Of a DNA stretch of 36,998 nucleotides, positions 16,907 through 25,419 are shown piece by piece. The DNA lies in NCBI GenBank assembly GCA_030622955.1, contig JAUXFM010000013.1, positions 1-36,998 of the forward strand, read 5' to 3'. The notes under the pieces are model-generated. The model worked only from the letters and a program-made list of their open reading frames with translations. It made no database searches and was not told where the DNA came from. The stretch is from Lentisphaerales bacterium (GTDB taxonomy: Bacteria; Verrucomicrobiota; Kiritimatiellia; JAUXFM01). How positions within the stretch are numbered: the stretch's first letter is position 1; each line of letters starts with the position of its first letter. A program made the position numbers and the translations under genes.

Positions 16907-18007
16907 GTGAGTCAATTACACGACAGGGGAATAAGCGGGTTAGAGTGGCCCGCATTTGTTGATCTGTCTATCCAGGAAAAAGCAGCTTTGTTGATGGCCG
17001 AAGGCCGTGAATTCCACGTGCTGCTGGCACAGCAGTTCAACCGGAACAGGCTTGAGGTGCTCGGCAACCTGGCAACCGCTATCAGGCGCATAGCCAAATC
17101 AGAAGCCGGGATGAAGTTCCTCGGCAGCATGCTGGCGCACAGACGGGCAATGCTCTACTTCACTCAGCCCAGCACAAGAACCTTCCTGTCATTTTGCGCT
17201 GCCTGCCAGATCCTCGGTATACAGATTGGCGAAGTCCGTGATACCGCTACCTCAAGTGAATGCAAGGGCGAAACACAGGAAGATTCAGTCCGGACCTTCA
17301 GTTCCTATTTCGATGTAATAATCATGCGCTCCAAGATCGGAGGTCTGGCAGAGCGTATGGCGTGGGTGCTTTCACAATCCGAACGACCTGTCCCCATTAT
17401 CAATGCGGGGTCCGGCAAGGACCAACATCCCACACAGGCGCTGCTTGACATCTATACACTGCAGAGGAGCTTCGAAAAACGCGACGGCATCGATTCCAAG
17501 AAAATCATGTTTGTTGGCGACCTCGCACGTGGCCGTACTGTAAGATCGCTCTCATACCTTCTGACTAACTACAGCAACGTGAAGCTCTATTTCGTCGCAC
17601 CGGAACCGCTGCAGATCGGAGAAGATGTTCTCGCCATGTTGAAGGAGGCAGGAACGGAATGCGAGGTGAGATACGATTTCGATGCACTAATTCCAGAGGT
17701 CGACGCGATCTACATGACTCGAATCCAAGACGAATGGGATTCTGAGCAGGGCGCGAGCACAAAGATAGATACATCAAAGTACAAGTTCGCCGTACGCCAC
17801 CTTGACATCATGAAGCCTGATGCTGTGATAATGCATCCATTGCCGCGAAGGGATGAGATATCCACAGACGTTGATCATGATCCTCGTGCGGTCTACTGGC
17901 GACAGATGCGAAACGGCATGTGGGTGCGTGCAGCCCTTATAAGCTCAATATTTCGGCGCGATTCAGAGATCCTCAGATATCATGAAGAGCATTTCTCCCT
18001 ATCTTAG
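16907..18007 (+). CDS. pyrB: Aspartate carbamoyltransferase, catalytic chain (N-terminally extended type)
   Basis: Makes carbamoyl aspartate in pyrimidine synthesis. It has STRTFLSF (89-96), the mobile-loop KGET (120-123), HPTQALLD (174-181), the aspartate-enzyme RxQ motif in YMTRIQDEW (269-277) and HPLPRRDEI (310-318). These place it with ATCases rather than OTCases. At 366 residues it exceeds the usual 305-315; most of the excess is 40-50 residues before the STRT motif. It starts with GTG, with GGAGG six bases upstream. No regulatory pyrI chain follows. The tandem with argF puts two consumers of carbamoyl phosphate in one transcript. Confidence 0.93.
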   Translation: MSQLHDRGISGLEWPAFVDLSIQEKAALLMAEGREFHVLLAQQFNRNRLEVLGNLATAIRRIAKSEAGMKFLGSMLAHRRAMLYFTQPSTRTFLSFCAACQILGIQIGEVRDTATSSECKGETQEDSVRTFSSYFDVIIMRSKIGGLAERMAWVLSQSERPVPIINAGSGKDQHPTQALLDIYTLQRSFEKRDGIDSKKIMFVGDLARGRTVRSLSYLLTNYSNVKLYFVAPEPLQIGEDVLAMLKEAGTECEVRYDFDALIPEVDAIYMTRIQDEWDSEQGASTKIDTSKYKFAVRHLDIMKPDAVIMHPLPRRDEISTDVDHDPRAVYWRQMRNGMWVRAALISSIFRRDSEILRYHEEHFSLS

Positions 18008-18097
18008 CCGGAACGATTCATCAAAACCGGCAGCTGGTTATTGTTTGAATAGCTAATGGATATTGACGTTAACGCAGATATGGCGCAGGGGAATGGG

Positions 18098-19636
18098 ATG
18101 CACCAAATGGTGATTAAGAATAGGAAAGCACAATTCGGGACGCCTTCCGCCAGCAACGCGGCAGCTGACGGGCTGGCGCAATCTGCCACGTTTCGGCTTA
18201 GAGCCATATTGCTGCTGGTCCTTGCATTTTCCTTATCATCCAGCGCATTCGCTCTGCCCGCATTTGATCTTGGCTTTTTCGCCTCACGCGACAAGGACAT
18301 CCATGGAAAAGAGCGTTTCAGGGCGATTGGGCCACTGCTGGAGTCGCGCTCAGGTGATGATGGCTCCTCTTTCTTCGCAGCCAGGCCGCTATATTCCTTT
18401 ACCTACGAGCCCACGAACAAGGACAGGTCACTCCAGGATTTCCTTTGGCCACTGGCATCGCGAAAGGTACGGGATGGCGAGAGCTACTGGCACTTCCTTC
18501 CGGCTTTTGGCCAGGATTTCGACGATGCGGCCGCTCGAGCACGGCACCGCTGCCACATATATCCTCTGCTCTTCACCGGCAGAGACAAGGACGACGAACC
18601 CTATTTCGCATTGTTTCCTTTGGGGGGAACGATCCATGAATTCCTTGGCAGGGATCGCGTTGCCTTCGCACTCTTTCCCCTCTATTGCCGCAGCACAGTG
18701 AATGATGTAGTCACGCACGATGTGCTCTGGCCCATCTTCTCAAGATCGACCGGCGATGGCGTTTACCGGTTCAAGGCATTCCCTTTCTACGGGGTATCCA
18801 AACGAGCCAACCGCTATGAACGAAGATTTGTACTCTGGCCGTTCTGGACGTCCACCCGTTACAACTTCCCTGACAACTCTGGCTACTCGTTCATTCTTTT
18901 CCCCTTGATCGGCCGTGCAAGACTGCGCGATCAGGATTCATGGACTCTTCTTCCGCCTTTCTTTAAATGGGGGCGAACCCCTACAATGATGGCCATCAAT
19001 TGCCCCTGGCCATTTCTTCAGTTCAGTTCCGGGGACGTCAACAAAGCCTATATCTGGCCACTCTGGGGCAGCCGCAAGCGGCATGATGGAAAAAGTTGGT
19101 TCTTCCTCTGGCCCATTGTTCACGGTGAGCGACGGATGATAACTGAGACAGAGGAACTGCGCCGTTTCCTGCTGGTGCCCATAATCTCTTACGAATCACA
19201 GACCGAGAAGGAGGAGGACAACAGCGTGACCGTCAAGAAAAGATATTTCAGGATCTGGCCACTTATGTCCTATAAAAGAAGCGGCGGGTCCACGCGCTTT
19301 CGTGCGCTCGCCCTCTGGCCGGGCAGGCAGGACTCACCCATGAGCAGGAACTGGCGGCCACTCTGGACGATCTATTCCAGGGATAGGAAAGGAGCACTCG
19401 TGGAAGATGAGTTCCTGTGGGGACTCTACCGTCACAGACGCAACCATGGGAAGATGCGGAAATGGTCTCTCTTCCCTCTCTTCTCATGGGAAAGCCGTGT
19501 GGCAGATCCTGAACTGGTAGAATGGAATGTTCTCAAGGGATTGGTCGGCTATCGAAACAAGGACAAGGACAAATCGTTCAGATTTCTGTATATCAGATTC
19601 GGGGTGAATGATGCTCCTGCCGAAAAAGAAGACTAA
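18098..19636 (+). CDS. Secreted protein made of W-P-(L/F) beta repeats, function unknown
   Basis: About 512 residues from this start. A hydrophobic export segment (FRLRAILLLVLAFSL) ends in SSSAFA, a likely signal-peptidase site. The mature part is built from at least fifteen copies of a short motif, (L/I/F)-(W/F)-P-(L/F/I)-(F/W/Y/x), about every 18-30 residues. Examples are DFLWPLAS, HDVLWPIFS, RFVLWPFWT, SFILFPLIG, AYIWPLWGS, WFFLWPIVH, FRIWPLMS and WSLFPLFSWES. Between them are charged turns rich in Arg, Lys and Asp. The alternation of aromatic strands and charged turns fits a beta-repeat or beta-barrel fold; this is inference. The ATG at 18098 has AGGGG six bases upstream; an upstream ATG (18056) has no ribosome site. 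mlaEFD lies just downstream on the same strand. No named family was recognised. Confidence 0.75.
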   Translation: MHQMVIKNRKAQFGTPSASNAAADGLAQSATFRLRAILLLVLAFSLSSSAFALPAFDLGFFASRDKDIHGKERFRAIGPLLESRSGDDGSSFFAARPLYSFTYEPTNKDRSLQDFLWPLASRKVRDGESYWHFLPAFGQDFDDAAARARHRCHIYPLLFTGRDKDDEPYFALFPLGGTIHEFLGRDRVAFALFPLYCRSTVNDVVTHDVLWPIFSRSTGDGVYRFKAFPFYGVSKRANRYERRFVLWPFWTSTRYNFPDNSGYSFILFPLIGRARLRDQDSWTLLPPFFKWGRTPTMMAINCPWPFLQFSSGDVNKAYIWPLWGSRKRHDGKSWFFLWPIVHGERRMITETEELRRFLLVPIISYESQTEKEEDNSVTVKKRYFRIWPLMSYKRSGGSTRFRALALWPGRQDSPMSRNWRPLWTIYSRDRKGALVEDEFLWGLYRHRRNHGKMRKWSLFPLFSWESRVADPELVEWNVLKGLVGYRNKDKDKSFRFLYIRFGVNDAPAEKED

Positions 19637-19641
19637 TCTTC

Positions 19642-19670
19642 ATAACAATCTGATTAAGCTCTGCTATACT
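19642..19670 (+). promoter_or_regulatory. Candidate sigma70-type promoter of mlaEFD
   Basis: ATAACA (19642-19647), 17-base spacer, TATACT (19665-19670), just after the stop of the repeat-protein gene. The predicted transcript start is near 19677. This would let mlaEFD be transcribed separately from the gene upstream. Confidence 0.45.
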
Positions 19671-19729
19671 CAACGACGCTGCTTACAGAGAGAGGGAGAT
19701 CCGTCATAGTTACACGTGAACCAGAATAT

Positions 19730-20518
19730 TTGCCGCCGGCCCGTGGCGCTTCCGGCAGGTTCGGCAGACAGGCTCTTCTCGGTTGCCGTGCCATGGGAAG
19801 AGGTTTTCTACTTCTCTGGCATTCCCTATTAAGTATCCGGTATGTCTTCAGGAAACGGGAGCGTCGCGAGGTAATCGTACAAATGTTCACCTGCGGCATC
19901 AAGAGCCTGGGCGTCATCACCGTGGTGGCCTTGTTCAGCGGAATGATCATGGCACTTCAGACGGGTATCGAAATGATGCGTTTCCATCTCGAAGAAAACA
20001 TAGGCACAGCAGTCATGGTCTCGATGCTCCGCGAGATGGGCCCATTCATGACAGGACTCATACTGGCGGCCAGCGTTGGTTCGGCCATAGCCGCGCAAGT
20101 GGGCACAATGGTTGTCTCCGAAGAGATTTCCGCGCTGGAAACAATGTCTATTGACCCCGTCCGCTTCCTTGTGATGCCGCGCCTGATCGCAATGGCAATC
20201 ATGACGCCAATCCTTTCGTTCTACACATGTGTTACCGGAGTGATAGGCGGTGGAATCGTCGGAGTGACCCAGCTGGGAGTGCCATGGTGGACCTATTTTG
20301 ACAACTCGACGCTGTTTGCTACTACAAAGGATCTTTATGTCGGTCTCTTCAAGGCTTTCCTTTTCGGGATCATCATTGTCATTGTGGCCTGTCACGAAGG
20401 ATTCTCGGCTTCACAGGGAGCTGTCGGGGTGGGCATTGCCACGCGAAGATCAGTGATCGCGTCGTTCCTAGCCATCCTGATCGTAGGATATTTTGTTACG
20501 AAGATCTGCTATATATGA
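19730..20518 (+). CDS. mlaE: MlaE-family lipid ABC transporter permease
   Basis: Membrane subunit of an MCE/Mla phospholipid transporter, with about five membrane segments. Family signatures: VVALFSGMIMALQTG, LREMGPFMTGLILAASVGSAIAAQ (the conserved RE-x-GP and GSA-x-AA region) and EEISALETMSIDP. The length (262) is normal. The start is doubtful. The frame runs open from about 19658 with no ATG before 19793, and that ATG would remove the conserved amphipathic stretch SGRFGRQALLGCRAMGRG. TTG at 19730 is the nearest accepted start codon but has no ribosome site. An AGAGGGAG sits near 19691-19698, seven bases before an in-frame ATA at 19706. mlaF follows after 29 bases. Confidence 0.88.
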   Translation: MPPARGASGRFGRQALLGCRAMGRGFLLLWHSLLSIRYVFRKRERREVIVQMFTCGIKSLGVITVVALFSGMIMALQTGIEMMRFHLEENIGTAVMVSMLREMGPFMTGLILAASVGSAIAAQVGTMVVSEEISALETMSIDPVRFLVMPRLIAMAIMTPILSFYTCVTGVIGGGIVGVTQLGVPWWTYFDNSTLFATTKDLYVGLFKAFLFGIIIVIVACHEGFSASQGAVGVGIATRRSVIASFLAILIVGYFVTKICYI

Positions 20519-20547
20519 GAAACACCTGAATTATCGGTTAAGCGCGA

Positions 20548-21309
20548 ATGATAACGTTTGAAAATGTAACAAAGATCCTTGGGCAGAAAACTGTTCTTGA
20601 TGGCATTGATGTCGAGATAAAGGACGGCGAGACGTTTGTCATTGTGGGGGCATCGGGTGCTGGCAAGAGCGTGATGCTCAAGAACATAGTGAGGCTCCTG
20701 ACCCCGGATGATGGACGGGTCATGATCGATGGCGATTGCATCAGCGAAGCATCAGCTAATGAGCTGGAAACAATACGCGAGAAATTCGGTGTTCTCTTCC
20801 AAAGTGGGGCACTGCTGGCCTGGATGAGTATTGGTGAAAACGTGGCGCTACCGCTCAGGGAGAAAACCGACATGGATGAGACAGAAATAGTTGACAGGGC
20901 GCGTGAAAAACTCGCACTTGTTGGACTCGAAGATTCCTTTCACAAACTGCCATCCGAGATATCCGGAGGGATGGTGAAGCGTGCTGCGCTTGCGAGGGCG
21001 ATCGTAAGAAACCCACGTATAGTGCTTTACGATGAACCGACTTCGGGGCTGGATCCTGTCACAGCAAGAACGATCGACTCACTGATTGAACAGATGCGCA
21101 GGGAATTGGCTGTCACCAGCGTTGTAGTGACGCATGACCTGCACAGCGCACTGGCGATAGGCACCCGGATTGCAATGCTCCACAGTGGCAGGATAATTGA
21201 ACTCTCCACACCTGATGCGTTCATCCGCTCGGCTGAACCGATAGTAAAGGGCTTTCTTGAATCACAATACATTACTAAGCGAGGTTCCTGGGAAGGGGCA
21301 ACAAAATGA
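20548..21309 (+). CDS. mlaF: MlaF-family lipid ABC transporter ATPase
   Basis: Cytoplasmic ATPase that drives the MlaE permease. The 253 residues contain Walker A GASGAGKS (34-41), a Q-loop FQSGALLAWMSIGENV (the LFQ-x-GAL-x-x-x-x-V/I-x-EN pattern specific to Mla/Mkl ATPases), the signature SEISGGMVKRAALARAI, Walker B IVLYDEPTSGLDP and the switch histidine VVTHDLHSA. All catalytic residues are present. The C-terminal segment after IVKGFL is short. The stop overlaps the mlaD start as ATGA, so the two are translated together. Confidence 0.94.
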   Translation: MITFENVTKILGQKTVLDGIDVEIKDGETFVIVGASGAGKSVMLKNIVRLLTPDDGRVMIDGDCISEASANELETIREKFGVLFQSGALLAWMSIGENVALPLREKTDMDETEIVDRAREKLALVGLEDSFHKLPSEISGGMVKRAALARAIVRNPRIVLYDEPTSGLDPVTARTIDSLIEQMRRELAVTSVVVTHDLHSALAIGTRIAMLHSGRIIELSTPDAFIRSAEPIVKGFLESQYITKRGSWEGATK

Positions 21310-22097
21310 AGAAAGACTGGAGACTTAAAGAACTAACCGTCGAAGTTGTAGTGGGTGTTTTCGTGATGCTTGTCCTGCTCGGGCTTGGGATCTTCACGAT
21401 CGTATTGTCTGGCAACAACATTCTACGCCCACATTACTCTTACGACGTGTATTTCCAAGACATTATGGGGTTGCGTGAAAAGGATGACGTCGTTGTGCGC
21501 GGGATGAAGATCGGGCAGATCAAATCGCTCCGCCTTGAAAAGAACAACAGTGTCCATGTGACCATGAATCTCGACAGGAGACCTGCATTGAAGGATGACT
21601 GCAGATTCTTCATAACATCCAAATCACCGCTCGGCGGGCGCCAGATGAACATCGATGAGGGTGCCAACGCCATCCCCTGGCCGGAAGGCAAGCGGTTGAT
21701 TGGTGACAAACCTGTAGATATTCTCGCCGAGGCATCTGAGATCATAAAGGATATCCGTGAAGCCTTTATCGATGACGGGATCCTTGACGACATGAAATCA
21801 GGCGCTTCCGACATGTGTGACATTGCTGAGCGACTGAACTCGGGGAAAGGCATGTTTGGCAAGCTGCTGTCTGAGGACGAACAACTCTATGATGATATGG
21901 TCGCTTCGGTCAATTCCCTGAAGAACCTCACCGCGAAGATAGAAAGCGGGGAGGGGAGCATTGGGCGACTAGTGCAGGATGAAGACCTCTACAACGAAAT
22001 CAAGGGACTGATAGTTGAGGCACGCGCTTCTGTTGACGACCTGCGAGAAACATCCCCGATAGTCACATTCACAAGCATCTTCTTTGGAGCATTCTGA
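21306..22097 (+). CDS. mlaD: MlaD-family MCE-domain protein
   Basis: Substrate-binding subunit of the Mla transporter: one N-terminal transmembrane helix (about 13-35, VEVVVGVFVMLVLLGLGIF) and a periplasmic MCE domain (about 42-120) with YDVYFQDIMGLREKDDVVVRG and GGRQMNIDEG. The C-terminal part carries two copies of a G-x-G-x-x-G-(K/R)-L-x-x-D-E-x-L-Y-(D/N) motif: SGKGMFGKLLSEDEQLYDD near residue 180 and SGEGSIGRLVQDEDLYNE near 216. Such repeats are common in the helical tails of MCE proteins. The length (263) suits a single-MCE hexamer. mlaB and mlaC do not follow; the next gene is the convergent guaB. Confidence 0.92.
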   Translation: MKKDWRLKELTVEVVVGVFVMLVLLGLGIFTIVLSGNNILRPHYSYDVYFQDIMGLREKDDVVVRGMKIGQIKSLRLEKNNSVHVTMNLDRRPALKDDCRFFITSKSPLGGRQMNIDEGANAIPWPEGKRLIGDKPVDILAEASEIIKDIREAFIDDGILDDMKSGASDMCDIAERLNSGKGMFGKLLSEDEQLYDDMVASVNSLKNLTAKIESGEGSIGRLVQDEDLYNEIKGLIVEARASVDDLRETSPIVTFTSIFFGAF

Positions 22098-22179
22098 GGA
22101 ATGCAGTTGATGGTTCCTCGGCTCGCATTATTCAGGAGTTGATCAATCCGTTCCTGAGCACACAATAAGAAACAACTCA

Positions 22180-22197
22180 CTCGTCGGTTACGACGAG
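22180..22197 (-). terminator. Hairpin at the 3' end of guaB, possible intrinsic terminator
   Basis: A perfect 7-bp inverted repeat CTCGTCG / CGACGAG with a 4-base loop. The guaB stop codon (22188-22190) lies in the loop and arm. On the minus strand it is followed by a loosely T-rich TGAGTTGTTTCTT. On the plus strand no T run follows, so it would serve guaB rather than mlaD. The T tract is weak. Confidence 0.4.
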
Positions 22198-23681
22198 CGG
22201 TAATTCGGCGCTTCACGCATGATTTTGACATCGTGAGGGTGGGCTTCGGTTAATGCAGCATAGGATATTCTGCCGAACCGGCCGCGTTTCTGGAGTTCAG
22301 CAATAGAGGGAGTTCCTGAATAACCAAGCGCGGATCGCAGCCCGCCAGCATATTGGGTCAACACCTTCTTCAGGCTACCGGCGTAAGGAACGATCCCTTC
22401 AACACCCTGCGGGACCAGTTCCTCTTCAGCCGCATCTTTCTGTGCATAGCGATCCCTGCTACCCGTTCCTTCCTTCATGGCTGAGAGACTTCCCATCCCC
22501 CTGTAGACGACATACTGCCGACCCTGGTGGATGATTTTTTCGCCCGGACTTTCTTCGCTTCCTGCGAGGACAGAACCCATCATTATTGAATCTGCGCCAG
22601 CAACAAGCGCTTTGGGCACATCACCAGACTGGCGGATGCCACCATCGGCGATCACCGGGATCTCTCCCTTCAGCGCTGAGCATGCTTCGTAAATAGCTGT
22701 TATCTGGGGCACACCGACACCACACACGACACGCGTCGTACAGACCGAGCCCGGTCCGATCCCGACCTTGACGGCATCGGCGCCGGCCTTCATCAAATCG
22801 CTGGCCGCCTCAGCAGTACCAATGTTACCCGCTATGATATCGATCTCAGGATAATGTTTCTTTGACCAGCGAACCATATCAATGACGCCCTTGGAGTGGC
22901 CATGCGCCGTGTCCACAACAAGCACATCCACTTCCTCGTCCACCAAGGCTTCAACTCGTTTCTGGTCGCCCGGCCCTATGGCAGCACCAACCCTGAGCCT
23001 GTACTGTGAATCGCGATTGATTACGGATTCAATATTCTCGACCAATGTCCTTACATCACTATAGCTGTAGAGCCCGAGCAGTTTCCCATCTTCAACCAGC
23101 GGCAACTTACCAATCTTGTGCCGCTTCATTAACTCATAGGCTTGCTGCAAGGTCGTTTTGGGAGGGGCGGTTACGACCTTTTGGGTCATCACGTCCGCCG
23201 CCCTGGATTCAGGGCTCTCGGCAAATTTCAGATCTGCCGCAGTAACAATGCCAACCACGTTCCCAGCTTCATTAACTACGGGGAAGCCACTGAAAGAAAA
23301 ACCACGCCCCTTGATCTCCTGCTTTATCCCCTCGACAGTGTCGCTCGCCTTGAAAACGACAGGATCAACAATAAGCCCGTGCAAATGCCGTTTCACCGTA
23401 GCCACATCCGATGCCTGAGTTATGGGGTCAAGGTTCTTGTGTATAATGCCGATCCCGCCCTGCATCGCCATTGCCACCGCCATGTTGGCCTCGGTCACGG
23501 TATCCATTGCAGCGCTGACAAAGGGAATGTTGAGCTTGATGTTCCGAGTCAGTTTCGTGGTTATGTCGGCCTCATCGGGTAGAAAATCGGCGTACTGCGT
23601 AACCAGGGAGACATCGTCAAAAGTCAGACCTATCCCCCCATTAATCTTCATGAACTCTTCAAGAATTGCGTTCTTAGTCAT
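22188..23681 (-). CDS. guaB: Inosine-5'-monophosphate dehydrogenase
   Basis: Oxidises IMP to XMP with NAD+, the committed step of GMP synthesis. The 497 residues have the full IMPDH layout: N-terminal barrel part ([17 protein letters not shown]), two CBS domains (about 103-160 and 165-220), then the rest of the barrel. The catalytic loop is [20 protein letters not shown] with Cys314. The flap region [20 protein letters not shown] is intact. The longest open frame adds 17 residues, but the ATG at 23681 has GGAGGAAC eight bases upstream and starts the family N-terminus. A promoter candidate lies 41 bases upstream. Transcribed alone. Confidence 0.97.
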   Translation of the reverse strand: MTKNAILEEFMKINGGIGLTFDDVSLVTQYADFLPDEADITTKLTRNIKLNIPFVSAAMDTVTEANMAVAMAMQGGIGIIHKNLDPITQASDVATVKRHLHGLIVDPVVFKASDTVEGIKQEIKGRGFSFSGFPVVNEAGNVVGIVTAADLKFAESPESRAADVMTQKVVTAPPKTTLQQAYELMKRHKIGKLPLVEDGKLLGLYSYSDVRTLVENIESVINRDSQYRLRVGAAIGPGDQKRVEALVDEEVDVLVVDTAHGHSKGVIDMVRWSKKHYPEIDIIAGNIGTAEAASDLMKAGADAVKVGIGPGSVCTTRVVCGVGVPQITAIYEACSALKGEIPVIADGGIRQSGDVPKALVAGADSIMMGSVLAGSEESPGEKIIHQGRQYVVYRGMGSLSAMKEGTGSRDRYAQKDAAEEELVPQGVEGIVPYAGSLKKVLTQYAGGLRSALGYSGTPSIAELQKRGRFGRISYAALTEAHPHDVKIMREAPNYRSS

Positions 23682-23721
23682 TATAGTTCCTCCAAGGCAA
23701 ATGGTCTCGTTTTGCCGACGC

Positions 23722-23750
23722 ATTTTGATCATGCCAGCTCAGGTCGTCAA
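23722..23750 (-). promoter_or_regulatory. Candidate sigma70-type promoter of guaB
   Basis: On the minus strand TTGACG (23745-23750), a 17-base spacer and CAAAAT (23722-23727), ending 41 bases before the guaB ATG. The -35 matches consensus at five of six positions and the -10 at four. Confidence 0.42.
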
Positions 23751-23808
23751 GGAAAAGCGGGCAAAATCTATGCCTGGCGACTAACCAGAAGTGGTGAACA
23801 GCGGTAGG

Positions 23809-24648
23809 TCAGGAGCGATGATAAGAACTCCGGACAAGTGGACCCGCAACGGCTGACTTGAATCCCAGCTTGAGCGCGAGCTGCTCATACTCACAAAACT
23901 CGTCAGGATGGACATACCGCTGTACCGGATAATGCTCTCTTGTCGGCTGAAGGTATTGACCGATGTAGAAGATCGAACAGCCCTGTGCAAGGGCATCATC
24001 CATCAGGCGCAAGATCTGCTCTTTACTCTCACCGACCCCCAGCATTATTGCAGTTTTTGTGGTCAGCCCGAAATCATGGGCCCGCTTCAGCAGCTCAAGA
24101 GATCGTTGATAATCCGAACTAGGGCGCAGGGCCGGATAAAGCTCGCTCACGGTTTCCAGGTTGTGTCCCAGAATATAGGGGCGAGCATCAAGCACCACTC
24201 TCAGGCACTTCCAATCCCCACCAAAATCGGGGACCAAGACCTCTACGAGCAGTTCTGGATTCACTCCCTGTGCGAGCTCAATCGTCTTTGCCCAGATTGC
24301 TGCTCCATGATCCGGCATATCATCTCGCGTAACAGAAGTTATGACGATTTGTTTCAGATGCAGCCCCTTGAGGGCCGAAGCCACGCGCTCGGGCTCATGT
24401 GGATCACAGCCGCTTGTGGGATAGGAACCAACATTGCAAAAAGTGCAGTCACGCGTACACTTATCACCAAGTATCATCACTGTGGCACGGCCGGCGTTCC
24501 AGCATTCACCAAGATTAGGACAGAGCGCCTCTTCGCAAACCGTATGAAGACCAGTGGCGCGGATGAGCTTCTTCAGTCGCACATAATCATCTCCCTGCGG
24601 CACTCTGACTCGGAGCCAGTCGGGCTTTCTTTGTTTTTCAATGGACAT
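23809..24648 (-). CDS. lipA: Lipoyl synthase
   Basis: Radical-SAM enzyme that inserts two sulphur atoms into octanoyl groups on lipoyl domains. Both clusters are present: the auxiliary-cluster motif C-x4-C-x5-C (Cys38, Cys43, Cys49, in CEEALCPNLGEC) and the radical-SAM motif CTRDCTFC (Cys64, Cys68, Cys71). The C-terminal RSSYH motif, whose serine ligates the auxiliary cluster, is present as RSSYHRS. The 279 residues are slightly short because the N-terminal extension of some homologues is absent. It lies 12 bases downstream of lipB in the same direction, so octanoyl transfer and sulphur insertion are co-expressed. Confidence 0.97.
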   Translation of the reverse strand: MSIEKQRKPDWLRVRVPQGDDYVRLKKLIRATGLHTVCEEALCPNLGECWNAGRATVMILGDKCTRDCTFCNVGSYPTSGCDPHEPERVASALKGLHLKQIVITSVTRDDMPDHGAAIWAKTIELAQGVNPELLVEVLVPDFGGDWKCLRVVLDARPYILGHNLETVSELYPALRPSSDYQRSLELLKRAHDFGLTTKTAIMLGVGESKEQILRLMDDALAQGCSIFYIGQYLQPTREHYPVQRYVHPDEFCEYEQLALKLGFKSAVAGPLVRSSYHRS

Positions 24649-24660
24649 GAGTGAAGATTC

Positions 24661-25293
24661 TCAATCGTAGCCGAAAACAGACTTGAAGCATATCATGAAC
24701 TCCCGCTTAGCCTCGTCAATAGTGATGTCGGGAAGCAGCTCATGCATTGATGCCAGGCCCCTGTCCCGGATCCCGCATGGCACGATCCCACGATAGCAGG
24801 AAAGATCGGTTCTCACGTTGATGGCGCAGCCATGTGTCGTTACGCTCTTTGCAATCCTTACACCAACCGCGGCAATCTTCCGATCCCCGATCCATACACC
24901 GCGATGTCGATGATCCCGCTGCGCTGCCAACTCGAAGTGGCACAGCATCTCAATAATGGAGCCCTCCAGCTTCCGCACGTATAGAGAAACCTCACGCGCA
25001 CGCTCGGCAAGATGCAGGATAGGGTAGCATACGAGCTGGCCGGGACCATGATAGGTTACATCCCCACCACGATCTGTCTCTACAATGTCAATGCCCATGT
25101 CCGCGATATCTTTTCTTGGTAGCAGCAGGTTCGCCTCATTTGCGTTTCTGCCCATGGTGTAGACATGAGGATGCTCGACCAGCAGAAGGGTGTCACGCAC
25201 TTCATTCGCTGCACGGCGAGCGGCCAGCTCCCGCTGAATGTTACACGATTGAGCGTACTGCATTATGCCGAGATCTATGATGTCTAACTGCAT
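24661..25293 (-). CDS. lipB: Octanoyl-[ACP]:protein N-octanoyltransferase
   Basis: Moves octanoyl groups from acyl carrier protein to lipoyl domains, the step before LipA. The 210 residues contain RGGDVTYHGPGQLVCYPI (75-92), the catalytic lysine in RKIAAVGVRI (Lys139), THGCAINV, and the catalytic cysteine in VPCGI (Cys173); the 34-residue spacing of Lys and Cys equals that of the Escherichia coli enzyme. An upstream ATG (25317) would add eight residues without a ribosome site. MQLDIIDLG matches the family N-terminus, so 25293 was chosen, though either is possible. First gene of the lipB-lipA pair; divergent from gmhA. Confidence 0.95.
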   Translation of the reverse strand: MQLDIIDLGIMQYAQSCNIQRELAARRAANEVRDTLLLVEHPHVYTMGRNANEANLLLPRKDIADMGIDIVETDRGGDVTYHGPGQLVCYPILHLAERAREVSLYVRKLEGSIIEMLCHFELAAQRDHRHRGVWIGDRKIAAVGVRIAKSVTTHGCAINVRTDLSCYRGIVPCGIRDRGLASMHELLPDITIDEAKREFMICFKSVFGYD

Positions 25294-25334
25294 GTCAGTA
25301 GCTCTACCGTATTCCATCTAGCATAAATCATCTA

Positions 25335-25369
25335 TTGCCGACAGTAGCCGAGTCGACTCGGGCCGGCAA
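25335..25369. repeat. Nested inverted repeat in the lipB/gmhA divergent spacer
   Basis: A perfect 14-base palindrome CCGAGTCGACTCGG (25348-25361) lies inside outer arms TTGCCG (25335-25340) and CGGCAA (25364-25369). No T run follows on either strand, so a terminator is unlikely. The position between divergent promoters fits an operator or a structured leader of lipB. Confidence 0.5.
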
Positions 25370-25390
25370 CCATTAAGCATTTCTTCCTAT

Positions 25391-25418
25391 TGGACATAAT
25401 CACTGTAGATGTTATGAT
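25391..25418 (+). promoter_or_regulatory. Candidate sigma70-type promoter of gmhA
   Basis: TGGACA (25391-25396), 16-base spacer, TATGAT (25413-25418). Each box matches consensus at five of six positions, the best promoter seen in the window. The predicted transcript start is near 25425. Confidence 0.55.
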
Positions 25419-25419
25419 T

